Shown here: positions 53,752-63,724 of the stretch, in pieces
Layout: every line of letters begins with the position of its first letter
Numbering within the stretch: the stretch's first letter is position 1
Made by a program: the position numbers and the translations under genes
Notes under the pieces: model-generated
Database searches by the model: none
What the model saw: only the letters and a program-made list of their open reading frames with translations
Told to the model about the DNA's origin: nothing
NCBI GenBank assembly: GCA_945859605.1
Contig: OX243815.1
Location: 46,996,576 to 47,060,575, forward strand
DNA: 64,000 bases
Reading direction: 5' to 3'
Source: Lumbricus rubellus
Lineage: Eukaryota > Annelida > Clitellata > Crassiclitellata > Lumbricidae

Positions 53752-55136
53752 ACACTGGACAACAAATTTTAACTTTTTTTTTGCTTCCGAAAAATCTTTG
53801 ACGGTTTTCTATAGAATTTGACGTGCTGAACACTATGGTGTGCTCAGAATTTTTGTATCACGTAAGGTTTTTGAGAAAACAGTATGCAAGATTTTAACTT
53901 AAATGCTCATTATATTGAATAATTTACTATAAACTATAATTTAATTTTTTTACTTCCAAAAGATCTTTGATGGTTTTCTATAGAATTTGACGTGCTGAAC
54001 ACGATGGTGTGCTCAGAATTGTTGTATCACGTAAGGTTTTTGAGAAAAACAGTATGAAAGATTCTAACTTAAATGCTCGTTTATTCACTTTATTGCATAT
54101 AATTTACAATATGCTATAACTTAATTTTTTTTATTTCCAAAAGATCTTTGATGGTTTTCTATAGAATTTGACGTGCTGAACACGATGGTATGCTCAGAAT
54201 TGTTGTATCACGTAAGGTTTTTGAGAAAAACAGTATGCAAGATTCTAACTTAAATGCTCGTTTATTCACTTTATTTCATATAATTTACAATGTGCTATAA
54301 CTTAATTTTTTTTATTTCCGGAAAATCTTTCACTGTTTTCTATAGAATTTGACGTGCTGAACACGATGATATGCTCAGAATTATTGTATCACGTAAGGTT
54401 TTTAAGAAAACAGCATGCAAGATTTTAACTTAAATGCTCATTTATTGCATATTTTACAATATATACTATAACTTAATTTTTGTTATTTCCGGAAAATCTG
54501 TCACTATTTTCTATAGAATGTGACGTGCTGAACACGATGGTGTGCTCAGAATTGTTGTATCACGTAAGGTTTTTGAAAAAACAGCATGCAGCATTTTAAC
54601 TTACACGCTCACATTATATTGTACACATTTACAATAATACTATAATTTAGTTTCATTGGAAAACAAATCTTTATAACAGTTCTTCCTCATAATATTGATG
54701 CTGATGATGACTGTATCACTTAGAAAAGTTGGAAACATGAAATTAATGTTTTACAGTTATTTCTTGTTTAGTTGCACATGTACAATGTACGGGATGAGCA
54801 AAAAAGGGGGGACCCTTAGGGTTTTGGCCAATATCTTGGCCAAAAGTAAGAATTTCGACATGAAATTTTACAAGCTTAAAGACAATTCATATTTACACCA
54901 GATGGCCAAATTTCATCAAAATATTTCAAACAGAACAAAAGTTATACCACTTTTATGGATGCCTAATGCCTGAAACCACTGTTTTTTTACGATTCCAAAA
55001 CGTAACGAAAATTTGACGATTTCTCAAAAACCTTACGTGATGGGACAATTTCAAGGTGATTTTCGTGATCAGCAGCAGAAACTGCATAAGAAACACAGGA
55101 AAGTGTCCAGGAAGCAAAATCACTGTTGTCCAGTGT
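53752..55136. mobile_element. TIR element of unknown family with internal tandem array
   Basis: ACACTGGACAACA on the left faces TGTTGTCCAGTGT on the right, and AATA flanks both ends (53748-53751, 55137-55140). The inside begins with five tandem units and ends with one partial inverted unit (GAAAAACCTTACGTGAT complement, 55025-55050). No transposase is evident. The 4-base duplication may be chance. Confidence 0.55.
53765..54640 (+). repeat. Tandem array, five units of ~170-180 bp
   Basis: Each unit carries TTCTATAGAATTTGACGTGC (TGTGACGTGC in the last), then GTATCACGTAAGGTTTTTGA or TTTTAA, then AACTTAAATGCTC. Units start near 53785, 53957, 54137, 54317 and 54487. The array sits wholly inside the element at 53752-55136. 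Confidence 0.9.
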
Positions 55137-55442
55137 AATAGAGGCCGTTGACGTCGACAAAATTTGTTTGGCATAATATTACATACCATCGTCGAACACC
55201 GCTTTTAATGCGTTTACTCGAAATACTTTAAGGATAACATGCCATCTGAGAATGATAATCTCAATCGGCTTATCTCCGTAATTACACGTGTACACATCTG
55301 TCACATTTCATAACGTCGTTCGATAGCGTCTTAAAGGTGTCTAATTGGAGCGCCTTCAACAAGGCGTATGCCTATGTTATCTTCGGGAAGAGGAGTAGAG
55401 TGAGAAAGGGTTGACTAAACGAGGATAAAGCAGAGAAAGCTG
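55137..55442. other. No gene; one GGTGTCTAA motif copy
   Basis: TTAAAGGTGTCTAATTGGAG at about 55331 is a copy of the dispersed motif. Nothing else is supported. Confidence 0.4.
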
Positions 55443-55615
55443 TCACTGGTGATGATAACGATGATGATGACGACAGCCACGACAACGACGGCGACGCTGA
55501 CGATGACGCTGACGATGACAATGATTATGAAGATGACGATAACGATGACGATGATGATGATGAGGAGGAGGAGGAGGACGACGACGACGACGAGGAGGAT
55601 GGTGGAGATTGAAGC
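55443..55615. repeat. (GAT/GAC)n and (GAG)n tract
   Basis: A degenerate trinucleotide repeat. The His/Arg-rich minus-strand ORF through it is an artefact. Confidence 0.93.
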
Positions 55616-55839
55616 TATCTAATGGAAATGTGAATCTATTTGCAATGCGGATGCATGTAGGCAATGCGAATGTGAATCCGTGACATCTGAAAAGTTTTGG
55701 CGGGAAGTGGTTCAACCGAGATTGATTGTCTGCTTTGTGTTTTGTAGTGGAAGCCAGTGCCTTTGATAATTTTTATATGCCAGCTTTTCAACTGTACACG
55801 TTCCACTTGAAAGGCGCTCTCTGTGTTTGTCGCTGTGTG

Positions 55840-55865
55840 TTTGTCGCAGTGTTTGTCTCTGTCTC

Positions 55866-55918
<53 letters not shown>

Positions 55919-56029
55919 ATATCTGCCTGTCTCTATTTCTGTCTGTCTCTGTCTGTCTGTCTGTCTGCCTGTCTATCTGTCTATATGTCTCTCTCTCTCT
56001 CTCTTTATATATATATATATATATATATA
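55840..56029. repeat. (TGTC)n followed by (TA)n
   Basis: A near-pure (CTGT)n core at 55868-55918, then degenerate units, then (TA)n at 56007-56029, into which the next element is inserted. Confidence 0.95.
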
Positions 56030-56846
56030 CACGGTGTCCCAAGTGAAGTGAGCCCCTTTTTGTTTTGGCGATATACTTGTCAATTCTAAATGGAACTCAA
56101 TAAAATTTCAGAGAATGTAAGAGGGATCAATTATCAATGTTTGCTGAAAATTTGATCAAATTCTATCAACAGAGTCCGAAGTTATGCACGTTCAAAGTTG
56201 GGCAACGGAAATTTTAAGTTTCCAACATGTAAAAGATAGGAAATTATTGTTTGCAACTAAAAAAAAATTATATTCTAAATTAAAAAATAAAAATGACGTC
56301 ATATTTCTGTCATTTCCATGTTAGGGGACAATGATAAAATGGTTTTCAGCAAAGACGATTTTTAATTAATAGAAGAAAAACATTACGGTGCAAAATGTTT
56401 TTATTAAGCAATTTCCTAACAGAAACTGGCCCATCGCATCGTTATGAAACTCGCATGCGCGTGACGTTGACCACTGACCACTTCAAACAGCGAAATGTGA
56501 AAGAATGGAATCGTTTTGATCAGGAGATTGTTGACAATGCAATCAATGAATGGCGAAAGCGCCTTAGAGCATGCATTCGAGCTAATGGAGGACATTTTGA
56601 ACATCAGCTTTGAAGAACAGCGCTAACACTAATTTCCTATCTTTTACATGTTGGAAACTTACAATTTTCGTTTCCCAACTTTGAGCGTGCATAACTTCGG
56701 AATCTGTTTGTAGAATTGGATCAAATTTTCAGGAAACATTGATAATTTATCCCTCTTACATTCTGTAAAATTTTATAGAGTTTCATTTAGAATTGAGAAA
56801 TATATCGCCAAAACAAAAAGGGGCTCACTTCACTTGGGACACCGTG
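56030..56846 (+). mobile_element. Tc1/mariner-type element with ~210-bp TIRs and transposase remnant
   Basis: The ends CACGGTGTCCCAAGTGAAGT and its inverse are flanked by TA inside a TA repeat. Arms match over ~210 bp. The 817-bp element retains only the 3' end of a transposase, like the element at 45263, though the two have different termini. Confidence 0.85.
56395..56613 (+). pseudogene. C-terminal remnant of a Tc1/mariner-type transposase
   Basis: A 72-codon open frame ends in WRKRLRACIRANGGHFEH plus a few residues, the conserved C-terminal block of IS630/Tc1/mariner transposases. The Met at its start is probably fortuitous. The DNA-binding and catalytic domains are gone. Confidence 0.65.
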
Positions 56847-59015
56847 TATATATAATGTGTATAACGTCAATGCAGAGTTACAGATGCTACTAAAAAAATG
56901 ACACACCCTCTATTCGTCTGTTTGTCTGTCAGTCAGTAAGCGTGTGTCTGTGTGTGCGTATTATGTTCGTCTGTATGTCACTTCATGTGTCGGTGCGTGT
57001 GTCCCGATACGTCTCTCCGTCTATCTCCATACCTCTGTCTCTCTATGGCTGTGCTTTATCTCTAAAACAATTCCAACCTTGCCTGTCTGTCCTTTCTTTA
57101 GTCCGTCTCACTCAACTGATCCACATGTTGGCTTGTCGTGTGAAGATTGAATAGATTTATTTTTTCAATCGCAACCGCGAATGAGGAAGAGGTGGATATG
57201 CGGACGAGCAATTGAAATAAAGAAAGAAAGAGGAAGAGGAATTGGAAGAAAAAAATGGAAAAGCAAGAGGAAAGAGGTCAAGAATAGGGAGAAGATGAAG
57301 AAGCAGGGTGAGAATTGCCGGGGACTTGGGGGTTTCAACCCCCAGTCTTTCTGAGAGCCTCATGTTAAAGTCGGTTTTTCACACCCCGATTCCAAGTGGA
57401 TAATGGTCCAACCCCCAGTTATTTTTCCACAATTCTTACACCGTGGAGAAGCACAAATCGGAAGAAGAGGAGGAGTGGAAGAAGGCGATGGAGATATAGG
57501 GAAGATAATGAGAAGAATGAAGAAGATGTAAGAGGAGAATGCGGAAGTAAGGCGGGAGGGGTTTCGTCTAAATAAATAAATGTCTAATATTATGACGGTT
57601 GTCCACATTAGTCTATTCATAACTCGGTATTATCTTTTAGTCGTCTGATGGCATTAAATTTTTGATTAAATTGTAATTAAATTATTCTGTTCAGATGTGA
57701 AGAGTAAACGATAACAGTTAACAGATTTTAGTTAGCAAACATGATGTTTAACAAAAGCAAATAGTAGATAAAAGTAAAAGTTAATGTTTTATTAGATCAC
57801 TTTAATTAATTAATTTTGTCATGTGGGGTAGGGAAGTTTATTTGTACTCACTCATGGGTGTTGCTTACAAAATGTACGTATTGTAACACGGGCAAGGGTC
57901 GAAAACACGAAGCTGTGCGTAGGCTATTATAAATTTATAATAATTATGCATGGACACAAACTCCACAGGCCGCTGTGTTGAGTAGGAAACGCTTTATATC
58001 TTTTTTATCTGATCAACGTGTCAGCAACGAGGATGTTGAAACAGGATCTGATGACAATCATGGAGACAAAGTGAAACACCGTTTGCCTTCTGCAATCTGC
58101 TGCCATGCACGTGCGCCTGCGGAGATATTTTCCCCCACCTGGAAAATTGATACCTATTTTTTCACAATTTTTATTTGGCCTTAAACAACTTTCTATAATA
58201 TACACTAATGATGCAAGCGAGTCACAAATTGAAACTGATCAATTTCTTTTCATAGGCCTATACTTGACTTTGTAGCAACTGTTATTAGTATTAAATAGGC
58301 TAAATAAATTTGTAACGCACGCGAGATCACATGCGTACCGAAATGTGAAAGGCGCGGATAGCTAGTCAGTCACCAGATGAGGATGCAATTATAGATCCAG
58401 ATTCAAGCGCTTAAACTTAAAGCCAAAGAGAAAATAGTTTGACCTAGTTTCTGAAGGACGTGAGTGAATTTTTGGTACGAATCGAGAGCGGAAGTTGACT
58501 CCATTCTCTTAGAAACCTATGGGTGAAAAATACACATCTTCTTAACCTCTTGCGTGAATTTTACAGCTCTTGATTAATTAAAAAGAACCCCGTGTCCATT
58601 TTGTTTTGCACCCTAACCCTGCAAAACATATCTGCGGACGTCTGTTTTGATACTCAATACATCATTGCGGCCACAATGGCCATCTACATGTAAGGTGGAG
58701 AGTTGGAGACATGTCATTGCTTCCGATAGGAGGAGGAAGAAGAGGAGGTCGGTGGAAGATTATAATGAAAACTGTCACGGCTGTTGGACGGAAGCTTGCG
58801 AAAAACTGGCTACTAAATGTTCCAGGTGAATTTGCGTTGGATCTAATTACGTGTTCTATATAATTATGTTTTCTGATTCACTTAAAACATTTGTTACGTT
58901 ATGTGTTCCTAGGCCGTCCTTGGGCTAATCCACGGCTGCCCTGTGCATGCTCAGAGTATACTCGTAGTGGGTTTAGTTCATCTTTCACCATGATCATCAA
59001 GGTTTATTATTTGCC
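56847..59015. other. No gene recognised; purine-rich patches
   Basis: 56915-57050 is a degenerate TGTC/CTCT tract. 57180-57310 and 57450-57545 are GA-rich on the plus strand. The rest carries no ORF with recognisable features. Confidence 0.5.
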
Positions 59016-59018
59016 ATG

Positions 59019-59064
<46 letters not shown>

Positions 59065-59238
59065 GTTTTCGTCGTTATCGTCATCATCATCATCAGCCTC
59101 CTCTTTCTCCTTCTCCTCATCATCGTAATCGCCGTCAACGCCACAAACGCCACCGGCATAAGCATCATCATCAACGTCATCATCATCAGCAGCAGCAGCA
59201 GCATTATCATCATCGTCATCATCATCAACAGCAGCAGC

Positions 59239-59269
<31 letters not shown>

Positions 59270-59282
59270 GCAGTAGCAGCAA
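59016..59282. repeat. (ATC)n / (CAG) / (CAA)n compound trinucleotide tract
   Basis: (CAT)n at 59018-59062, then mixed CAT/CAG, then (ACA)n at 59237-59265. The poly-His/poly-Gln ORF is an artefact. Confidence 0.95.
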
Positions 59283-59394
59283 TCATTATTGAATTTTGTC
59301 ATCGTCAAGATATCCCTAAACTATCTTAATCTTTTACCCATTTGCCCCGAGAATATCCGCTAAAAACGGGCTTAAAATTTAAAAATGAACGACT

Positions 59395-59985
59395 TGACAT
59401 ACTTGACTTATGGCCTTGGCGATGCCCCAGCACGCAGAAGCCGCTCATTTATGGAAGCTCTCCATCTCCCTCTGTTCTCCGCTTGATGCATAGCCTCCTG
59501 CATCGACAGCCCCATCTCCTGACAGTCCTCCTTGATCATGTCCCTCCATCGTTTCTTCGGTCTTCCCCTTCTTCTCCTTCCCTGTACCTCTCCATTGAAG
59601 GCTATCTTTGGATATCTGGTGTTCTCCATCCTGACCATGTGCCCAAAGTAACGCAGTCGTCTGTTCTGAATTCTGCTCTCTACTTCATTCCGGATGTTTA
59701 ATCTTTCGTATAATCTCGTTCCGTATTCTATCTCTTCTTGTAACTCCCTCTATCTTTCGTAGACAGGCCATCTCGAACACCCGTAATCGCTGTTTCTCGG
59801 TCTCCTCAGTGTCCAGGTCTCGGAATTGTAGAGTAATGCACTTAACACCAGCGTTTCGTACAACTTGATGTTTGTGTCTCTGCTTATTTCCTTTGCGTTC
59901 CATATTTTCCCCAGTGCCTGCCATGATATTCCTCGCGCTATTCCAATTCTTCTTTTCACGGGTAAAAATGAACGGGTAAAGGAGT
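59395..59985 (-). pseudogene. LINE reverse transcriptase C-terminal part, frameshifted
   Basis: Minus-strand pieces run in RT order: a block with YETLVLSALLYNSETWTL, then RLRVFEMACLRKI, then GHMVRM-like residues and GRRRRGRPKKRWRD. These are the thumb and post-thumb blocks of RTE/CR1/Jockey-type LINEs. At least two frameshifts divide them and the catalytic YADD region is absent. Confidence 0.75.
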
Positions 59986-60028
59986 AGTATAGGGTTAACA
60001 AGCTGGATGTCTTTTATTATTTCCTGAG

Positions 60029-60220
60029 GGGGGTGCTCGGTAGTACAGTGGATAGCGCGCTGAACTGTCGACCAAGAGGTCGGGGGTTCAATTCCCCGCC
60101 GGGGCAGAAATTTGTAACGAGATTTCTGTTCCTCTAGCCGACTCAGCTATGATGAGTACACGGTCAGTGGATGATGAGACGGCGAGGGAGAGGATTGGTC
60201 ACCGCCCTTTGGAAGTCTTT
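60029..60220 (+). repeat. tRNA-derived SINE, family 2
   Basis: A clear tRNA-like head with TAGTACAGTGGATAGCGCGC and GGGGGTTCAATTCCCC is followed by a body with GACGGCGAGGGAGAGGATTG shared with 23205-23395. The acceptor stem has a bulged G, so it is not a working tRNA gene. Confidence 0.7.
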
Positions 60221-60396
60221 TATTATTTCGATCAGCAAGGAAATTAAGGTCGTAAGAATACTGTCGAAAAGTCTCTAGCTAATATATTTAGTGCGATGTG
60301 CGAATAAACGAATATCTCGAGAAAATCGGTATTGGATACAAAAATTATGCAACTACCGGTTGAATTGTTATACGCAGCTCCCGTTCCCCCTCCGTG

Positions 60397-60925
60397 TATT
60401 TGTCGATGCATTCCACACATTCCATGGTGACGCTGATGTCGCCTGACTACATAGGCTAGTTGCACGTGTTACAATAATTATATACTGTTAGATAATCGAT
60501 ATGCAGTGACTCCGCGTTTGTCGATGCATTCCACACATTCCATGGTGACGCTGATGTCGCCTGACTACATAGGCTAGTTGCACGTGTTACAATAATTATA
60601 TACTGTTATATAATCGATATGCAGTGACTCCGCGTTTGTCGATGCATTCCACACATTCCATGGTGACGCTGATGTCGCCTGACTACATAGGCTAGTTGCA
60701 CGTGTTACAATAATTATATACTGTTAGATAATCGATTGCAGCGACTCCGCGTTTGTCGATGCATTCCACACATTCCATGGTGACGCTGATGTCGCCTGAC
60801 TACATAGGCTAGTTGCACGTGTTAGCATATATACTGTATAATGCGATATGCAGTCACTGGCTTGTCCGCGTTTGTCGATGTTATCGATGCATTCCACACA
60901 TTCCATGGTGATGCTGATGTCTACT
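60397..60925 (+). repeat. ~119-bp minisatellite, four full units and a partial
   Basis: Units start TTTGTCGATGCATTCCACAC near 60398, 60515, 60635, 60753 and 60878 and contain CATGGTGACGCTGATGTCGC. Copies 2-4 are almost identical. The array stops just before the Polinton end. Confidence 0.95.
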
Positions 60926-61400
60926 GACCAAAAAGTTGATGATCAAAAAGTCCCCAGAAAAATTCTATATATATATAAATTATTATTATTATTATAACTT
61001 TTTTTTCTAACTTTTTTCCTAGGTTTTTTTCTAACTTTTTTTCTAGGTTTTTTTTTTTCTAATTTTTTTTTTCCTAGGTTTTTTTTTCTAACTTTTTTTC
61101 TAGGTTTTTTCTAACTTTTTTTCTAGGTTTTTTTTTAGGTTTTTTTTTTTTTTTTTCTAGGTTTTTTTTTTTTTTCTAGGTTTTTTTTCCCTAGGTTTTT
61201 TTTTTCCTAGGTTTTTTTTTTTTTTTTTTTTTTTTTGTAATCCGTTCCAAAAAGTCAAGAATTTTTGTTTTCTCGAATGTCTTTTTCTTCTTAGAACAGG
61301 CTGCGAATGTACAGTTTAACTTGTTAATAAAGCGTGTTCATAGAGAAGTAATGATTGCACAAGGGCTGTAGTAGTAAATCAGTTTGCTAATAGTAGTAGT
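60926..61400. repeat. T-rich CCTAGGTTTTTTT tandem region at the Polinton edge
   Basis: 60996-61238 consists of CTAGGTTTTTT and CTAACTTTTTTT units. Polinton inverted repeats often contain tandem repeats, so this may be part of the terminal repeat, but the exact end and target duplication were not found. Confidence 0.6.
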
Positions 61401-61404
61401 AAAT

Positions 61405-62328
61405 TCACAATGATATCAAGTCTTTATTAATAACCCATGAATTGAATGAATCATCATAGCCTAACCATTTCACCAATGAACGGTTTCCACGTTTCCTAAT
61501 AATCTTTTCTATTTTAAATGTATCTTGCGTTGTCGATTGTAACTCAGCTTCATAAAATGTCCCTTTTATTTCTTCTCCATGATAGTCAGAGATTTTATAG
61601 GTTATAGGGTCTGTGTACTGAATGTGTGTTATAGTAAAAATTTCTTGTGTCCAACGATTTGTGTAGCCTTTCTCGAATGTCTTTTTCTTCTTAGAAATTC
61701 TTACTTTATCTCCTACCGAAAATTTAGGTTTAACAGTTTCAGGTACAGCGTCCCCATATAGATTCATCCACACAACCCATTCGTTTGCTTTGATACTCGC
61801 TTTAACAGGAGTCATTTTAATGGAAGAATGTCTTGTGTTGTTGTATAAACTAAGCATATTATCTAAAACATCGATATATCTCTGAGTTGAATTTGCTGTA
61901 AAATACTTAAACATCTTTTCTTTTACTGTTCTATTAAATCTTTCTACGATACAAGATTTCTCTTCATTCTCAGTTGAGTACAACTGCATACCTAATGATT
62001 TTACCTGTTTATTATAGAATTCTGTTCCCTTATCGACCCAAAGTTTTTCCCCCCTTCTTTTGCTCGTATTAAATATTTTAACGAAAGCATCTGCCACAGA
62101 TTCTCCGCGCTTATCTTTTAACGGCTGAATAAATGCATACTTGGAGAATATATCAATGACGCTTAACAAATATTTCACACCAGAATTAAATTTAGCATAA
62201 GCCTGCATGTCAATCAAGTCTGCTGCCCAAACTTTGTCCACTCCCTGAACATAAACAACTCGCTTCCTGAACTTCCTGACTATAGGTTTATGCAATTCGT
62301 CAGCAAGTTCGTCTGTCCATCTCAGAGT
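61405..62328 (-). CDS. Polinton integrase (rve family) with C-terminal chromodomain, no own ATG
   Basis: The catalytic core has Asp in WAADLI, Asp in LWVDKGTEF and Glu in CIVERFN, the DDE triad of retroviral-type integrases. The C-terminal ~50 residues (IEKIIRKRG...LVKWLGYD) form a chromodomain. It would insert the linear element DNA into host chromatin. The frame is open for about 17 codons beyond 62328 back to a TAA at 62377-62379, yet has no ATG before the core. It overlaps the end of the upstream PLA2-like gene in the -1 frame at a run of nine A. Expression by -1 slippage, or loss by an A-run indel, are the two readings. Confidence 0.85.
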   Translation of the reverse strand, partial: TLRWTDELADELHKPIVRKFRKRVVYVQGVDKVWAADLIDMQAYAKFNSGVKYLLSVIDIFSKYAFIQPLKDKRGESVADAFVKIFNTSKRRGEKLWVDKGTEFYNKQVKSLGMQLYSTENEEKSCIVERFNRTVKEKMFKYFTANSTQRYIDVLDNMLSLYNNTRHSSIKMTPVKASIKANEWVVWMNLYGDAVPETVKPKFSVGDKVRISKKKKTFEKGYTNRWTQEIFTITHIQYTDPITYKISDYHGEEIKGTFYEAELQSTTQDTFKIEKIIRKRGNRSLVKWLGYDDSFNSWVINKDLISL

Positions 62329-62340
62329 TTTTTTTTCAAC
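62322..62340 (-). promoter_or_regulatory. Candidate -1 frameshift site (TTG A9 CTC TGA)
   Basis: On the minus strand TTGAAAAAAAAACTCTGA ends the PLA2-like frame. The run of nine A allows A AAA AAA slippage, after which the -1 frame is the integrase frame. The zero-frame stop is two codons past the run. The downstream stimulatory structure was not assessed. Confidence 0.5.
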
Positions 62341-62861
62341 CCCATTCCAAAATGGGTTTTCGTTGATAAAATTGGTTTAACTATAGATCTTTCAATTCGT
62401 TCGCGGAAAGAAGGATTAGGTATATTATTTAATTCATCTATCATAGCTCTGTCAGCGACGTTTCTCCCTGCTGTATCAGTATGTTTAGCATAAGCCAGGT
62501 CATGACGATAGGCTGCTGCATCAACTCTATCTACTGGTTTGCTCCAGTCTTTTGGCGTTCCGTCAGGGTTTAAACGCAAATCCAATCGAGTTCCTGGACC
62601 CGTGAAAGAATGTCCCGGAAGATGCATTTCGCCCGGATATTTTGCCCATGGAAGTTTAATGTTGGAAGTAGCAGAATTGAGAGCTGAGACTAAATCACCT
62701 CCTTGTACTGTAGTAGACATTTTAGTAAACTGAGTTTTTCTAGCGCCACATTCAACGCATACACATCTAAGCATAGGTCTACCATTCTTACTGACGACTC
62801 GTTGAATATCTCTACACTCAGTTTGTCGCTTACATTTTACGCAATACGAGCTGTGCTCCAT
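62322..62861 (-). CDS. Zinc-ribbon plus PLA2-like virion protein of the Polinton
   Basis: The 179-residue ORF starts at the ATG at 62859-62861. The N-terminal 45 residues hold two CX2C pairs (YCVKCK, CVECG) in a zinc-ribbon layout. The C-terminal half has a Gly-Pro-Gly-Thr calcium-loop-like motif and AAAYRHDLAY, the His-Asp-X-X-Tyr active-site helix of group XIII-type phospholipase A2 domains, as in parvovirus VP1. Such domains breach endosomal membranes during entry; that role here is inference. It is transcribed toward the integrase and its last codons overlap it at the A9 run. It shares a 20-nt divergent region with the ATPase gene. Confidence 0.8.
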   Translation of the reverse strand: MEHSSYCVKCKRQTECRDIQRVVSKNGRPMLRCVCVECGARKTQFTKMSTTVQGGDLVSALNSATSNIKLPWAKYPGEMHLPGHSFTGPGTRLDLRLNPDGTPKDWSKPVDRVDAAAYRHDLAYAKHTDTAGRNVADRAMIDELNNIPNPSFRERIERSIVKPILSTKTHFGMGLKKKL

Positions 62862-62891
62862 TTTAATATAATATAATTAAAATGGAAGTCC
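62852..62891. promoter_or_regulatory. 20-nt divergent intergenic region, palindromic
   Basis: Between the two ATGs lies only A/T sequence. CCATTTTAAT and ATTAAAATGG are perfect inverted copies that include both start codons, around ATAATATA. It must hold elements for both genes, or they are transcribed from within neighbouring coding DNA. Confidence 0.6.
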
Positions 62892-63658
62892 AAGACCTAT
62901 CGTGGAATGAAGAATCAAGTAAACGCTTTAACAGTCCTCTCCTACCAAGAAGCATCAGAGGTTTGATCGTCGGTAAGTCTCAATGCGGCAAGACAATATT
63001 ACTACTTAATTTATTACTGAGACCTGGTTGGTTAGACTATGATAACTTGCAGATCTTTGGCAAAAGTTTATTTCAATCAGAATATAAGATACTTAAGAAA
63101 GCATTCGAAGAGAAATTACCAAAGGAAGCAATTATAAGACTTTTTGATAATCGCGATGAAATCATGAAATTAAATGTATCACCGACCGCCGTAGTCGAGG
63201 AGATGTCTAAAAACATGGCCAAAAAATCGGATATAGAATGCAAGTTCTTTGAAACCTCTGAAGATGTTCCAGATCCACGAGACTTAAGTCGAGATAAGAA
63301 GAATCTCATGATTTTTGATGATTTACAGTTAGAGCGACAAAATAAATGCGAATCGTATTATATAAGAGGTAGGCATAGTAATGTAGACTGCTTTTACCTA
63401 GCACAAAATTATTTCAAGCTACCTAGACAAACTATAAGAGAGAATGCTAACTTTATATGTTTGTTCCCTCAAGACCTCAAGAATATTAATCATATATACA
63501 GCGATCATATAGGTGTAGATGATATGACTATAGAAGAATTTCGAAAACTATGCAAAACTGCGTGGGATGAAACGCATGGTTTTGTGGTTATAGACCTTAC
63601 TAGTAAAACAAATAAGGGCAGGTACAGATCTGGATTAGATACATTTTACATTAAATAA
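62882..63658 (+). CDS. Polinton DNA-packaging ATPase (FtsK/HerA, A32-like)
   Basis: The 258-residue ORF starts at the ATG at 62882. Walker A is IVGKSQCGKT (near residues 29-38) and Walker B is LMIFDDL (near residues 141-147), followed by a QN sensor-like position in FYLAQNYFKLP. This is the compact packaging ATPase of Polintons, adintoviruses and related large DNA viruses, which pumps the genome into the capsid using ATP. It is divergent from the PLA2-like gene and precedes a capsid-type gene by 66 bases. Length is normal for the family and the frame is intact. Confidence 0.9.
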   Translation: MEVQDLSWNEESSKRFNSPLLPRSIRGLIVGKSQCGKTILLLNLLLRPGWLDYDNLQIFGKSLFQSEYKILKKAFEEKLPKEAIIRLFDNRDEIMKLNVSPTAVVEEMSKNMAKKSDIECKFFETSEDVPDPRDLSRDKKNLMIFDDLQLERQNKCESYYIRGRHSNVDCFYLAQNYFKLPRQTIRENANFICLFPQDLKNINHIYSDHIGVDDMTIEEFRKLCKTAWDETHGFVVIDLTSKTNKGRYRSGLDTFYIK

Positions 63659-63724
63659 AAGCAATAATAAAATGATAACAAAATTTAAGATTTTATATTC
63701 TAGGTTTAAAAATAGCTATCTAAA

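Noticed and set aside
59016..59286. Poly-His/poly-Gln and poly-Asp ORFs
   Set aside because: Translation of the CAT/CAG/CAA trinucleotide tract.
60035..60107. Possible functional tRNA gene
   Set aside because: The head has A and B boxes, but the acceptor stem has a bulge and the sequence continues into a SINE body also present at 23205.
62290..62493. Plus-strand ORFs across the integrase/PLA2-like junction and at 62539-62733
   Set aside because: Antisense shadows of the minus-strand Polinton genes.
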